In this document: piece after piece, positions 36,457-44,554 of the stretch
How positions within the stretch are numbered: position 1 is the first letter of the stretch
How the letters are laid out: the number at the start of each line of letters is the position of its first letter
NCBI GenBank assembly: GCA_963708805.1
Contig: CAVPUA010000003.1
Span: forward strand, 372,001-436,000
Origin: CAVPUA01 sp963708805
GTDB lineage: Bacteria; Actinomycetota; Actinomycetes; Mycobacteriales; Jatrophihabitantaceae
DNA: 64,000 nucleotides
Direction of reading: 5' to 3'
Made by a program: the position numbers and the translations under genes
The notes under the pieces: generated by a model
Told to the model about the DNA's origin: nothing
The model's database searches: none
The model's input: the letters and a program-made list of their open reading frames with translations, nothing else

Positions 36457-36909
36457 TGTGTCTTCAGTGACTCGTTGATATGTCGACATAACGATCTTGA
36501 GCTGGTCACCGCGCGCCACTGGCCGAGCGTGGCGCGCCGGCGGCGACCGAGTCATGACCGATCGATCAGTGCTCTGCGGAGGACTGGGGCGGACGCGCCC
36601 GAGGACTATTTTTGCTCCACATCCCGTGGATGAGCCAGGGCCGATGTTTACTGGCATGAAGCCCTTACGGACAGCGAAATCCACAGGGGGTCCCACAGTG
36701 TGTGCACAACGACAGGGCGTGTCTTCACACCGTCGTCCACAGCCGCGTCCACATCGTGAATTGCAGGTGACCTGCGCGCGGCAATAGCGTCACGCCCAGT
36801 CCCGAAAGCCGGCGCATCGCCGTCGGACAGCAAGCGTCAGAAATTGTCGGTGGTCCTCCTGACCATGGACGAGAGCACGTGACCGGGGCCGCGGAGGGAG
36901 AACCACTCA
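36457..36909. promoter_or_regulatory. dnaB upstream region with palindrome and DnaA-box-like sites
   Basis: This 453-base stretch before dnaB has no gene. It holds a perfect 12-base palindrome TATGTCGACATA (36478-36489), and DnaA-box-like nonamers TGTGCACAA (36701-36709, reverse, one mismatch), TCGTCCACA (36733-36741, one mismatch) and GCGTCCACA (36745-36753, two mismatches), plus partial CCACAG words around 36680-36698. The dnaB promoter is expected here but no clear hexamer pair was seen. Confidence 0.5.
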
Positions 36910-38301
36910 GTGACAATCGCCGATTCGACGCGTCCGGCCGAGGTTTCGAACAGTGGGCCGGGCGGATTCGATCGGACGCCGCCGCAGGACGTGGACGCCG
37001 AGCGTTCGGTGCTGGGCGGCATGTTGCTGAGCAAGGACGCGATCGCCGACGTCGTCGAGATCCTGCGCCCCGGCGACTACTACTACCCGGCGAACCAGCT
37101 CATCCACGAGGCGATCCTCGACCTCTATGCGCGGGGCGAGCCGGCCGACCCGGTGACCGTCAGCGCCGAGCTGACCAAGAACGGCCAGCTGATGCGGGTC
37201 GGCGGCGCGACTTACCTGCACACGCTCATCTCGACGGTGCCGACCGCGGCCAACGCCGGCTACTACGCGCAGATCGTGTGCGAGCGGGCCATCCTGCGCC
37301 GGCTCGTGACGGCCGGCACCCGGATCGTGCAGATGGGCTACGACACCGCGTCCGGCTCGGTCGGCGTCGTCGGCAGCGTGGACGCGGTCGTCGACCGCGC
37401 GCAGGCCGAGGTCTACGAGGTCACCGAACGGCGAAGCAGCGAGGACTACGTCCGCATCGACGAGCTGCTGCAGCCGACGTGGGACGAGCTCGAACGGATC
37501 ATGGACTCGGGCGGCATCGGCACGGGCATCCCGACCGGCTTCTCGCGGCTGGACGAGATCACCAACGGCCTGCACCCGGGGCAGATGGTGACGGTGGCCG
37601 GGAGACCTGGCAGCGGCAAATCCACGCTCGCCCTGGATTTTGCGCGGTCGGCGGCGATCAAGCACGGCAAGCCGTCGGTCGTCTTCTCCCTCGAAATGGG
37701 GAAAACCGAGATCATGATGCGGCTGCTGTCGGCCGAGGCGAGCGTGCCGCTGGCCAACATGCGCTCGGGGCACCTCAACGACCAGGACTGGCAGCGGATG
37801 GCCCGGCGCTCGGCCGAGCTGGCCGAGGCGCCGCTGTTCGTCGACGACTCGCCGAACCTGACGATGATGGAGATCCGGGCCAAGGCGCGGCGGCTGCGTC
37901 AGCGGCACGATCTGCAGCTGATCGTCATCGACTATCTGCAGCTGATGACGAGCGGCAAGAAGGTCGAATCGCGCCAGCAGGAGGTCAGCGAGTTCTCGCG
38001 CGCGATCAAGCTGCTGGCCAAGGAGCTCGAAGTTCCGGTCGTCGCGCTGTCGCAGCTCAACCGTGGTCCCGAGCAGCGCACCGACAAGAAACCGATGCTC
38101 TCGGACCTTCGTGAATCTGGGTCCATCGAGCAGGACTCGGACATGGTGCTGCTCGTGCACCGCGAGGACATGTACGAGCCCGAGTCGCAGCGCGCGGGCG
38201 AGGCGGATCTGATCATCGCCAAGCACCGCAACGGCCCGACGGCCACGGTGGCGGTCGCGTTCCAGGGTCGGTACAGCCGCTTCAGTGACATGCCCCAGTA
38301 G
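36910..38301 (+). CDS. dnaB: Replicative DNA helicase DnaB
   Basis: Hexameric helicase at the replication fork, 463 residues. N-terminal domain PPQDVDAERSVLGGMLLSKDA; RecA-like domain with Walker A GRPGSGKSTLALDFA, VVFSLEMGKTEIMMRLLSAE, Walker B LQLIVIDYLQLM and the arginine finger region HRNGPTATV. No intein, unlike several mycobacterial dnaB genes. Start GTG at 36910 follows GGAGGGAG. It is separated from rplI by a terminator and 450 bases, hence independently transcribed. Confidence 0.97.
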   Translation: MTIADSTRPAEVSNSGPGGFDRTPPQDVDAERSVLGGMLLSKDAIADVVEILRPGDYYYPANQLIHEAILDLYARGEPADPVTVSAELTKNGQLMRVGGATYLHTLISTVPTAANAGYYAQIVCERAILRRLVTAGTRIVQMGYDTASGSVGVVGSVDAVVDRAQAEVYEVTERRSSEDYVRIDELLQPTWDELERIMDSGGIGTGIPTGFSRLDEITNGLHPGQMVTVAGRPGSGKSTLALDFARSAAIKHGKPSVVFSLEMGKTEIMMRLLSAEASVPLANMRSGHLNDQDWQRMARRSAELAEAPLFVDDSPNLTMMEIRAKARRLRQRHDLQLIVIDYLQLMTSGKKVESRQQEVSEFSRAIKLLAKELEVPVVALSQLNRGPEQRTDKKPMLSDLRESGSIEQDSDMVLLVHREDMYEPESQRAGEADLIIAKHRNGPTATVAVAFQGRYSRFSDMPQ

Positions 38302-38316
38302 CACGGAGAGTGCGGC

Positions 38317-38988
38317 ATGGATCGCGATGCGTTGAGGGATGAGGTCCGCTCGGCATACAACACGGTGGCCGAGGACTATGCGGCTCGCTTTCCCGGTACC
38401 GAACCTGAACAACCGATCGACGTCGCGATGATCGACCAGTTCGTCTCGCAGTTGGCGGTCGGGCGCAGGGACGTCCTGGACGCCGGGTGCGGCACCGGCC
38501 GGCTGTCTCGCTATCTGACCGACAGGGGATGCCGCGTGGTCGGCGTGGACCTCTCACCGGGAATGATCGCGATGGCTCAGCGCGACCACCCGGACATCGA
38601 GACGCAGGTCGCCTCGATCACGGAACTGCCGTTCGGTGACGCTCACTTCGGCGGGATCGTGTACTGGTATTCGACGATCCATGTGGCCGACGACGACCTG
38701 GCCGAGGTCTTTCGCGAGGCGCGGCGCGTGCTCGTTCCGAACGGCCTCGTGCTCGTCGCCTTCCAGGTCGGTGAAGGATCCCGCGACGTCGCCGGCGGCT
38801 ATCGCGCGCTCGGCTACGACGTCACGTTGACCCGCTTCAACCGCATGCCCGATCAGATGACGCGACAACTCGCCGACGCGGGGTTTGTCGAGGAGGCGCG
38901 GCTCGTCCGACGGCGATTCGCCAGCGAGCGGGATGATCAAGCGTTCGCGCTCTACCGTCTCGCCGAAGTGGGCCCGTCAGGTCAGTAG
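38317..38988 (+). CDS. Class I SAM-dependent methyltransferase
   Basis: Small-molecule type methyltransferase of 223 residues. Motif I is VLDAGCGTGRLSRYL, motif post-I VVGVDLSPGMIAMA, and a post-motif III segment EARRVLVPNGLVLVAFQ. The N-terminal helix SAYNTVAEDYAARFPGT is typical of the UbiE/Coq5-like group. Substrate unknown. It lies 16 bases after dnaB and overlaps by 12 bases with the next convergent gene. Confidence 0.85.
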   Translation: MDRDALRDEVRSAYNTVAEDYAARFPGTEPEQPIDVAMIDQFVSQLAVGRRDVLDAGCGTGRLSRYLTDRGCRVVGVDLSPGMIAMAQRDHPDIETQVASITELPFGDAHFGGIVYWYSTIHVADDDLAEVFREARRVLVPNGLVLVAFQVGEGSRDVAGGYRALGYDVTLTRFNRMPDQMTRQLADAGFVEEARLVRRRFASERDDQAFALYRLAEVGPSGQ

Positions 38989-39726
38989 GTCCCGCACAGC
39001 CGTCGTGAAGTCCGCCAGGGCCGCGCGGTAGAAGCGAGGGCCGTAGGAGACGCGCGCGATACCCAGTTCGCGCAAGGTCGCCAGGTCGAGCTCGTCGCTG
39101 GTGTTGCCGTTGATCGGGCCCCTCAGTTCGGCGGCCAGGTGGGCGAGGTCGTTCTTGCCGCGGACACCGATCGGATAGATGCAGTCGGCGCCGGCATCGA
39201 GATACAGCCGTCCGCGGCGGATCGTCTCCGCGACCCGCTCCGAGTCGGGGACCGAGCTCGTGGGCAGGAACGCGTCGACGCGGGCATTGATGACGATCGG
39301 TACGCCGGCGACGTCGGCGGCCGACCGGACCGCGGCCAGCCAGTCGGCCTGGGCGAGGGCTTCGATCAGTCCGCCACCTCGATGATTCGTGTCCTCGAGG
39401 TTGCACCCGACCGCGCCGAGGCCGAGCAACTCGTCGACCAACTGCTGCGGGGACAAGCCGTAGCCGGCTTCGGCGTCCACCGTGACCGGCACCGTGACGG
39501 CGTCGGCGATTCGTCGGGCGGCGGCGAACATCTCCGACCACGGCGCCGCGTCACCGTCGGGATAACCCAGCACGGCGGTGACCGCGGCGCTTGCCGTGGC
39601 GACCGCGGGAAAGCCGGCGTCCTCGACGATCTTCGCGCTGGCCGCGTCCCATACGTTCGGGAGCACGAGCAGATCACCTGAGTGCAGCCGGCGCAGGGTC
39701 TCGGCCTGCGCGCGTAGATCCGCCAT
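38977..39726 (-). CDS. Isocitrate lyase / phosphoenolpyruvate mutase family protein
   Basis: TIM-barrel family acting on carbon-carbon or carbon-phosphorus bonds of oxo acids, 249 residues. Seen: VLPNVWDAASAKIVEDAGFPA, PVTVDAEAGYG with metal-binding acids, VGCNLEDT and GVPIVINARVDAFL. The cysteine motif KKCGH of true isocitrate lyases is missing; TNHRGGG lies in the loop, so this is a PEP-mutase-like subgroup member with unknown substrate. ATG 39726 follows GGGAGGACG. Confidence 0.85.
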   Translation of the reverse strand: MADLRAQAETLRRLHSGDLLVLPNVWDAASAKIVEDAGFPAVATASAAVTAVLGYPDGDAAPWSEMFAAARRIADAVTVPVTVDAEAGYGLSPQQLVDELLGLGAVGCNLEDTNHRGGGLIEALAQADWLAAVRSAADVAGVPIVINARVDAFLPTSSVPDSERVAETIRRGRLYLDAGADCIYPIGVRGKNDLAHLAAELRGPINGNTSDELDLATLRELGIARVSYGPRFYRAALADFTTAVRDLLT

Positions 39727-39858
39727 CGACGTCCTCCCTCGGATCGACCTCAGAACGATGGGTCCGCGACACGGAACCGGTCCATTCGATGAGTGAACCG
39801 CGACGGTACGACATGCCACCGTCTCGCCGCCGGGATGGACGGCCTGTAGAACAGTGTC

Positions 39859-40650
39859 ATGCCCGAAGAGCGGCCCACCCTCACCCGGGCAGACCTTCCC
39901 GACGAGTTCACTCCCGAAACGATTCGCGCCCTTCCGCTCGAGACGCTGCGTCAGGTGTCCGATCGCCGCAGCGGCATTCTGAGCCCTGACGAGCAGCGCG
40001 CGTTCGACCGGGTGCTGCACGAGGTGATGCGGGGGACCGCCGAGCGGGTCTCTCGGCAGCTCACCCGAGCCGACTGGTCCACTATCCGGCGCAGCGAGAA
40101 CGCCCGCGGAGTCCGCAACGGGCGGCCGAGCAAGGCCGACGAGCAGATCCGCCGGCTGGCGCGTCGCATCGGTCAGCAGGTCGACGTCGCCGAGACGCTG
40201 GCTCCAGGCGTCGACTGGTCGTTCGCGCAACCAGTAGACGCGCCGTCGGCGACCGACCAGACAGCGCCCCCGAGCGCGGCGGAGAAGACCCCCGAGACGA
40301 CCGTCGAGAACGAGGGCACCGTCTCCGACCTCGAACAGCGCATCAGCGAACAGGTCGAGCTGGTCGAGGTGATGTCAGAGATCGCCGAGGTGAGCAAACG
40401 GACCTACGCGCTCGAGCAGCAACGCGACCTGCAGACCACCCGCGGCGTCTTCTTCGGCTTCGTGGTCTCGGTCGCGGTGCTGGTCGCCGGCTGGGCTCCG
40501 CTGGTCGCGGCCGACGACTGGGGCCAACGCGTGTGGATCATCTGCCTCGCGCTCGGCACGTGCGTGGTGGCCGGACTGGTCTACGCGCTGGTGCGGCAAT
40601 GGCAGAACAAGCACCAACCCGCCGACGACCCTGAGCAGGACCAGAAATGA
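39859..40650 (+). CDS. Hypothetical protein with coiled coil and two membrane helices
   Basis: Not recognised. The 263 residues begin with a charged helical region (DEFTPETIRALPLETLRQVS), a basic segment SENARGVRNGRPSKADEQIRR, a low-complexity Pro/Thr/Glu linker, a predicted coiled coil (SDLEQRISEQVELVEVMSEI then AEVSKRTYALEQQRDL), and two C-terminal membrane helices (FFGFVVSVAVLVAGWAPLV and IICLALGTCVVAGLVYALV). No signal peptide, so the N-terminus is probably cytosolic. Start ATG at 39859. Confidence 0.6.
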   Translation: MPEERPTLTRADLPDEFTPETIRALPLETLRQVSDRRSGILSPDEQRAFDRVLHEVMRGTAERVSRQLTRADWSTIRRSENARGVRNGRPSKADEQIRRLARRIGQQVDVAETLAPGVDWSFAQPVDAPSATDQTAPPSAAEKTPETTVENEGTVSDLEQRISEQVELVEVMSEIAEVSKRTYALEQQRDLQTTRGVFFGFVVSVAVLVAGWAPLVAADDWGQRVWIICLALGTCVVAGLVYALVRQWQNKHQPADDPEQDQK

Positions 40651-40798
40651 GCGGCTGGTGGCCGGGACGAGACCCGCTCAGCCAGGGTCGCCCACCATCG
40701 CGGCGTACGGACCGGCCGTCCTGGTCGGTGGCATCCCCCCGGTGCCGGTGCTTGTGTCTGCGCCCATCAGGCTGTCATCCAGTGCCTACCCTGTTGTC

Positions 40799-41359
40799 GT
40801 GACCGCGATCCTCGACGTGTTGACCGTCGGCTATGTCGGCGACCGCGTCGCCGGAACCGTCTGCCTGATTAGGTCGGGCGCCGCGGTGATCGTCGTCGAC
40901 CCCGGCATGGTGTCCTCACGCGCGAAGATCCTCGACCCGCTCACCGCGCTGGGGCTGCGCGCGAGCGACGTCACGGACGTGATCATCAGCCACCACCATC
41001 CCGATCACACCGTCAACATCGCGTTGTTCCCGAACGCACGGGTTCACGATTTCCAGGCCACGTACGTCGACGACCAATGGATCGACCACGGCGACGAGTT
41101 CGAGGTGGCCCCGTCAGTGCGGTTGCTCGCCACACCCGGTCACACGCCGCAGGATGTGACGACGCTGGTCGATACGGCCGCCGGGTTGGTGGCGCTCACG
41201 CATCTGTGGTGGTCGGCCGACGGGCCGGCGGACGACCCGTTCGCACCCGACCGCGCGCAGCTGGCGACTTCGAGGGGTCGGATTCTCGACCTCGATCCGC
41301 TGCGAATCGTGCCGGGGCACGGTCCGGCGTTCGCGCCCGATTCCGAGACGCCGGTATAG
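40799..41359 (+). CDS. Metallo-beta-lactamase-fold hydrolase
   Basis: MBL-fold protein of 186 residues from GTG 40799, where the conserved part begins (VTAILDVLTVGYVGDRVAGT). The metal-binding motif HHHPDH lies in VIISHHHPDHTVNIALF, and LLATPGHTPQDVTTLVDTA and IVPGHGPAF supply further histidines. The size and order resemble the MBLAC1-like group of small hydrolases. Frame extends upstream to 40658 but without similarity. Confidence 0.82.
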   Translation: MTAILDVLTVGYVGDRVAGTVCLIRSGAAVIVVDPGMVSSRAKILDPLTALGLRASDVTDVIISHHHPDHTVNIALFPNARVHDFQATYVDDQWIDHGDEFEVAPSVRLLATPGHTPQDVTTLVDTAAGLVALTHLWWSADGPADDPFAPDRAQLATSRGRILDLDPLRIVPGHGPAFAPDSETPV

Positions 41360-41510
41360 CCCCGGCACGTGAACCGAATCGGCGGCGGGTGCGTACTGGG
41401 CGAAGCCGCTACGGATCAGCCGGTGTGCACCGGTCATCACCAGCGCCGCGCCGTGGGACTGGCTCAGTGTCGAAGACGGCCGGGTGTCAACGGCGCGAGA
41501 TAATGCCCGG

Positions 41511-42875
41511 ATGGACGTCACCGCGAGCTGGCGCGACGCCCGGCCGAGCTCCTTCTGGCTCGATTCGACGAAGCGACCCGTCGCGCGGGCCGCTCTCGCC
41601 GCTGACACGTCGGCGGACCTCGCCATCGTGGGGGGTGGCTTCTCGGGACTGTGGACGGCCGTGCTGGCCAAGGAGCGCGACCCCGGCCGCGAGGTGGTGT
41701 TGCTCGAGGGGGACCGCATCGGGTGGGCCGCGTCCGGCCGCAACGGCGGCTTCTGCTCGGCCAGCCTGACGCACGGGCGTGAGAACGGCGAGCGCCGCTT
41801 CCCGCGCGAGATCGAGACGCTGGAAAGGCTCGGGCGGCAGAATCTGGACGAGCTGGAGGCGTCCGTCGTCCGCTACGGCATCGACTGCGACTTCCGTCGG
41901 GCCGGCGCGCTGTCGGTGGCCACCGAGCCCTACCAGGTCGAACTCGTCCGGCAGCTGGACGGCCAGTTCCTCGACCAGGACGCGATCCGGGCCGAGATCG
42001 ACTCGCCGACGTTCCTCGCGGCGAACCTGCAACCCGAGGGCACCGCGCTGATCGACCCCGCCGCGCTCGCGTGGGGGCTGGCCGACGCGGCGGATTCCCT
42101 CGGCGTCCGGATCTACGAGGGCACGCCGGTGGCGGGCATCGAGTCCGGTGGCGAGCTCAGCCTGAGGACGCCAGGTGGTCGGGTGCGGGCCGACCGGATC
42201 GCCCTCGGGACGAACGCCTTTCCTTCGCTGATTCGTCGGATGCGCCTGTTCACGGTGCCGGTCTACGACTACGTGCTGGTCACCGAGCCGCTGTCGGCCG
42301 ATCAACTCGCCGCGATCGGCTGGCGCAACGGTCAGGGCGTCGATGATGTGGCCAACCAGTTCCACTACTTCCGGATGACCGCCGATCACCGAATCCTCTG
42401 GGGCGGGTACGACGCGATCTACTATTTCGGCCGGCGCCTGCGCGCGTCCTACGACCAGCGGCCCGCCACCTTCGAGCGACTGGCCGGTCAGTTCTTCGAG
42501 ACGTTCCCGCAGCTGACCGGCCTGCGGTTCTCGCACCGCTGGGGCGGTGCCATCGACACCTGCACGCGCTTCTCGGCCTTCTTCGGGACGGCGCACGCTG
42601 GCCGGTCGGCCTACGCGCTCGGCTACACCGGCCTGGGCGTCGGCGCGACCCGCTTCGGCGCCGACGTCATGCTCGACCTGCTCGACGGACGTCCTACCGA
42701 GCGCACCGAACTGGAGATGGTACGGACGAAACCGCTGCCGTTCCCGCCCGAACCGTTCGCGTTCGCCGGCATCGAGGCGACCCGGCGGGCGCTCGCCTCG
42801 GCCGACCGCCACGAGGGCCGGCGCAATGCGTGGTTGCGCACGCTCGATCGACTCGGTCTCGGGTTCGACTCGTGA
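41511..42875 (+). CDS. FAD-dependent oxidoreductase (DAO family)
   Basis: D-amino-acid-oxidase-type flavoprotein, 454 residues. FAD-binding ADLAIVGGGFSGLWTAVLAKE and VVLLEGDRIGWAASGRNGGF are typical of the PuuB/gamma-glutamylputrescine oxidase subgroup; later WGGAIDTCTRFSAFFGT and YALGYTGLGVGATRF. ATG 41511 gives MDVTASWRDARPSSFWLD. The TGA overlaps the GTG of the following acetyltransferase, so the pair is an operon, perhaps amine catabolism. Confidence 0.85.
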   Translation: MDVTASWRDARPSSFWLDSTKRPVARAALAADTSADLAIVGGGFSGLWTAVLAKERDPGREVVLLEGDRIGWAASGRNGGFCSASLTHGRENGERRFPREIETLERLGRQNLDELEASVVRYGIDCDFRRAGALSVATEPYQVELVRQLDGQFLDQDAIRAEIDSPTFLAANLQPEGTALIDPAALAWGLADAADSLGVRIYEGTPVAGIESGGELSLRTPGGRVRADRIALGTNAFPSLIRRMRLFTVPVYDYVLVTEPLSADQLAAIGWRNGQGVDDVANQFHYFRMTADHRILWGGYDAIYYFGRRLRASYDQRPATFERLAGQFFETFPQLTGLRFSHRWGGAIDTCTRFSAFFGTAHAGRSAYALGYTGLGVGATRFGADVMLDLLDGRPTERTELEMVRTKPLPFPPEPFAFAGIEATRRALASADRHEGRRNAWLRTLDRLGLGFDS

Positions 42876-43402
42876 GGGCACGGCTCGAACTCACCCGGGT
42901 ACGGCCCGACGACTACGAGACGGTCGCCGCCGAACTCGCCGCGATCTTGGTCGACGCGGTCGCGGACGGGGCGAGCGTCGGCTTCGTCGAGCCGTTCGAG
43001 CTCGCGGCCGCCCGGACGTTCTGGGCCGGCGCACTGCGCGGCGAGGCAACGATCACCTGGGTCGGCCGGCTCGACGGCCGGGTGGTCGGCGTCGTCCAGC
43101 TCAAGCCGTCGGACAAGCCCAACAGCGCGCACCGGGCCGAGGTCGCCAAGTTGCTCGTGCTGCGCTCGGCTCGCGGGCAGGGCGTGGCCGCAGCGCTGAT
43201 GACGGCCCTCGAAGACGAGGCCCGGCGCATCGGCCGGTGGCTGCTGATGCTCGACACGCGTACGGGGAGCCCGGCCGAGGCGATGTACCAGCGGTGGGGC
43301 TGGCAGATCTACGGCGTGGTCGACGAGTACGCGGCCGACCCCGACGGCACGCTGGCCCGCTGCACGTTCATGACGAAACGGCTGACCGGGTCGACCGGCT
43401 GA
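42872..43402 (+). CDS. GNAT-family N-acetyltransferase
   Basis: Acetyl-CoA-dependent acetyltransferase of 176 residues. Conserved motif A is AEVAKLLVLRSARGQGVAAALM with the acetyl-CoA loop RSARGQGVA; motif B includes LDTRTGSPAEAMYQRWGWQIYG. The start GTG at 42872 lies in the stop of the flavoprotein gene. Substrate unknown; pairing with an amine-oxidase-like gene suggests a small amine or amino acid. Confidence 0.85.
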   Translation: MRARLELTRVRPDDYETVAAELAAILVDAVADGASVGFVEPFELAAARTFWAGALRGEATITWVGRLDGRVVGVVQLKPSDKPNSAHRAEVAKLLVLRSARGQGVAAALMTALEDEARRIGRWLLMLDTRTGSPAEAMYQRWGWQIYGVVDEYAADPDGTLARCTFMTKRLTGSTG

Positions 43403-43484
43403 CGGGGGTCAGCGGGCAGTGACAGCGACTCCGAAGAACGAGGTGGTGCGATCGGCGTCCACCCGCCGATCATCCCGCGCTGGG

Positions 43485-44105
43485 TCAGACGTACTGGACG
43501 GCGGCGGCGTGCTCGAGGCGGGGCAGCCGGTCGAACCACGGGTTCTCGCCGGGGTGGCCGATGTTCACGACGAGGATCGACTTGAACCGGCCGTCCGGGA
43601 AGAACTCGCCGTCGACACCCGCCGCGTCGAAGCCGGCCATCGGGCCGGCAGCCAGACCGGCGGCCCGGACGGCGAGGATGAAGTAGCCCGCCTGAAGCGC
43701 GGCGTTGAAGCGCGACATGCCGTCGGCCCTCTCGAGGTCGCCGGCCAGGTAGTCGCGCATCTCGGGGCGGATCGGCAGGACCGTCGGGATGTGCTCGTAG
43801 AACTGCGTGTCGACCGCGAGGACGGCGACGGCCGGAGCCGAGAGGGTCTTGGCCTTGTTGCCGTCTGCCATGTGCTCGACCAGGCGGGTGCGGCCCTCGT
43901 CGGTGCGCACGTAGAGCACGCGCAAGGGCTGGGTGTTCGCGGCGCTCGGGCCCCACTTGGCCAGCTCCCAGATCTCGGCCAGTTCGGCGTCGGTGACCGG
44001 CGTCGGCGCGAAGGAGTTGGCGGTGCGGGCGTCGGTGAACAGCAACGCGCGGCCCTGGTCGTCGAGTCGGTCGAGAACCCGGGGGGCCAGATCGGAAGTG
44101 GTCAT
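43485..44105 (-). CDS. RutE-like malonic semialdehyde reductase / nitroreductase
   Basis: FMN nitroreductase-fold protein of 206 residues. SDLAPRVLDRLDDQGRALLF, TDARTANSFAPTPVTDAEL and KWGPSAANTQPLRVLYVRT match the RutE group (malonic semialdehyde reductase) almost word for word; RAAGLAAGPMAGFDAAG is also characteristic. ATG 44105 is chosen over 44132 because the family starts there. It is divergent from an HxlR regulator gene with a repeated CTAG array in the gap. Confidence 0.88.
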   Translation of the reverse strand: MTTSDLAPRVLDRLDDQGRALLFTDARTANSFAPTPVTDAELAEIWELAKWGPSAANTQPLRVLYVRTDEGRTRLVEHMADGNKAKTLSAPAVAVLAVDTQFYEHIPTVLPIRPEMRDYLAGDLERADGMSRFNAALQAGYFILAVRAAGLAAGPMAGFDAAGVDGEFFPDGRFKSILVVNIGHPGENPWFDRLPRLEHAAAVQYV

Positions 44106-44124
44106 GCTCGGATCTCCTGTGTGG

Positions 44125-44182
44125 CTAGTCAAAAGCTAGTGGCAGGTTGAACGCTAGCACCTAGTACTTCTATTTCCCTAGT
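44125..44182. promoter_or_regulatory. CTAG-repeat array between the nitroreductase and HxlR genes
   Basis: Five CTAG-centred words: CTAGT at 44125-44129, 44136-44140 and 44161-44165, GCTAGC at 44153-44158, and CTAGT at 44178-44182. Their positions are about 11, 18, 7 and 17 bases apart. HxlR operators are inverted repeats in such divergent gaps, so this is a likely binding region covering both promoters. Confidence 0.6.
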
Positions 44183-44215
44183 GACCACGAACGAAGAAGT
44201 TGTTAAGCTGGCCAC

Positions 44216-44554
44216 ATGCCCACGAACGCCGAGATCGCGCACGAGCCCCGCGCGTGTGACGGTGCTCTGACGCGCGCCTTCGGCTTCCTCGGCAAGCGCT
44301 GGAACGGTGTCCTGCTGGGCACCCTCGTGCAGGGTCCGGCCGGCTTCGCCGAACTCAAGCGTGCCGTCAACGGCATCAGCGACTCGGTGCTCTCGGAGCG
44401 GCTGGTCGAGCTGGTCGGTGCCGGACTCGTGCTGCGCACCGTCGACGCCGGACCGCCGATCGCCGTCACCTACCAAGCGACCGAGGCCGGTCAGGCCCTC
44501 GTGCCGGCGCTCAACGCACTGACTTCCTGGGCCTCCGAGAACCTGCCCGCCTGA
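44216..44554 (+). CDS. HxlR-family transcriptional regulator
   Basis: Winged-helix regulator of 112 residues: AFGFLGKRWNGVLLGTLVQG, FAELKRAVNGISDSVLSERL, and VELVGAGLVLRTVDA follow the family order. A single cysteine (ACDGALTRAF) sits just before the first helix, the position used for thiol or quinone sensing in HypR/QorR-like members. Its C-terminal 64 bases overlap the 3' end of the converging EamA gene. Likely controls the divergent RutE-like reductase. Confidence 0.9.
   Translation: MPTNAEIAHEPRACDGALTRAFGFLGKRWNGVLLGTLVQGPAGFAELKRAVNGISDSVLSERLVELVGAGLVLRTVDAGPPIAVTYQATEAGQALVPALNALTSWASENLPA

Noticed and set aside
36910..38301. Intein in dnaB, as in several mycobacteria
   Set aside because: The helicase core runs without interruption from Walker A to the C-terminus and has normal length.
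44491..44554. 64-base overlap of the converging HxlR and EamA genes as a frame error
   Set aside because: Both proteins keep plausible family ends, and convergent overlaps occur naturally; no correction was justified.
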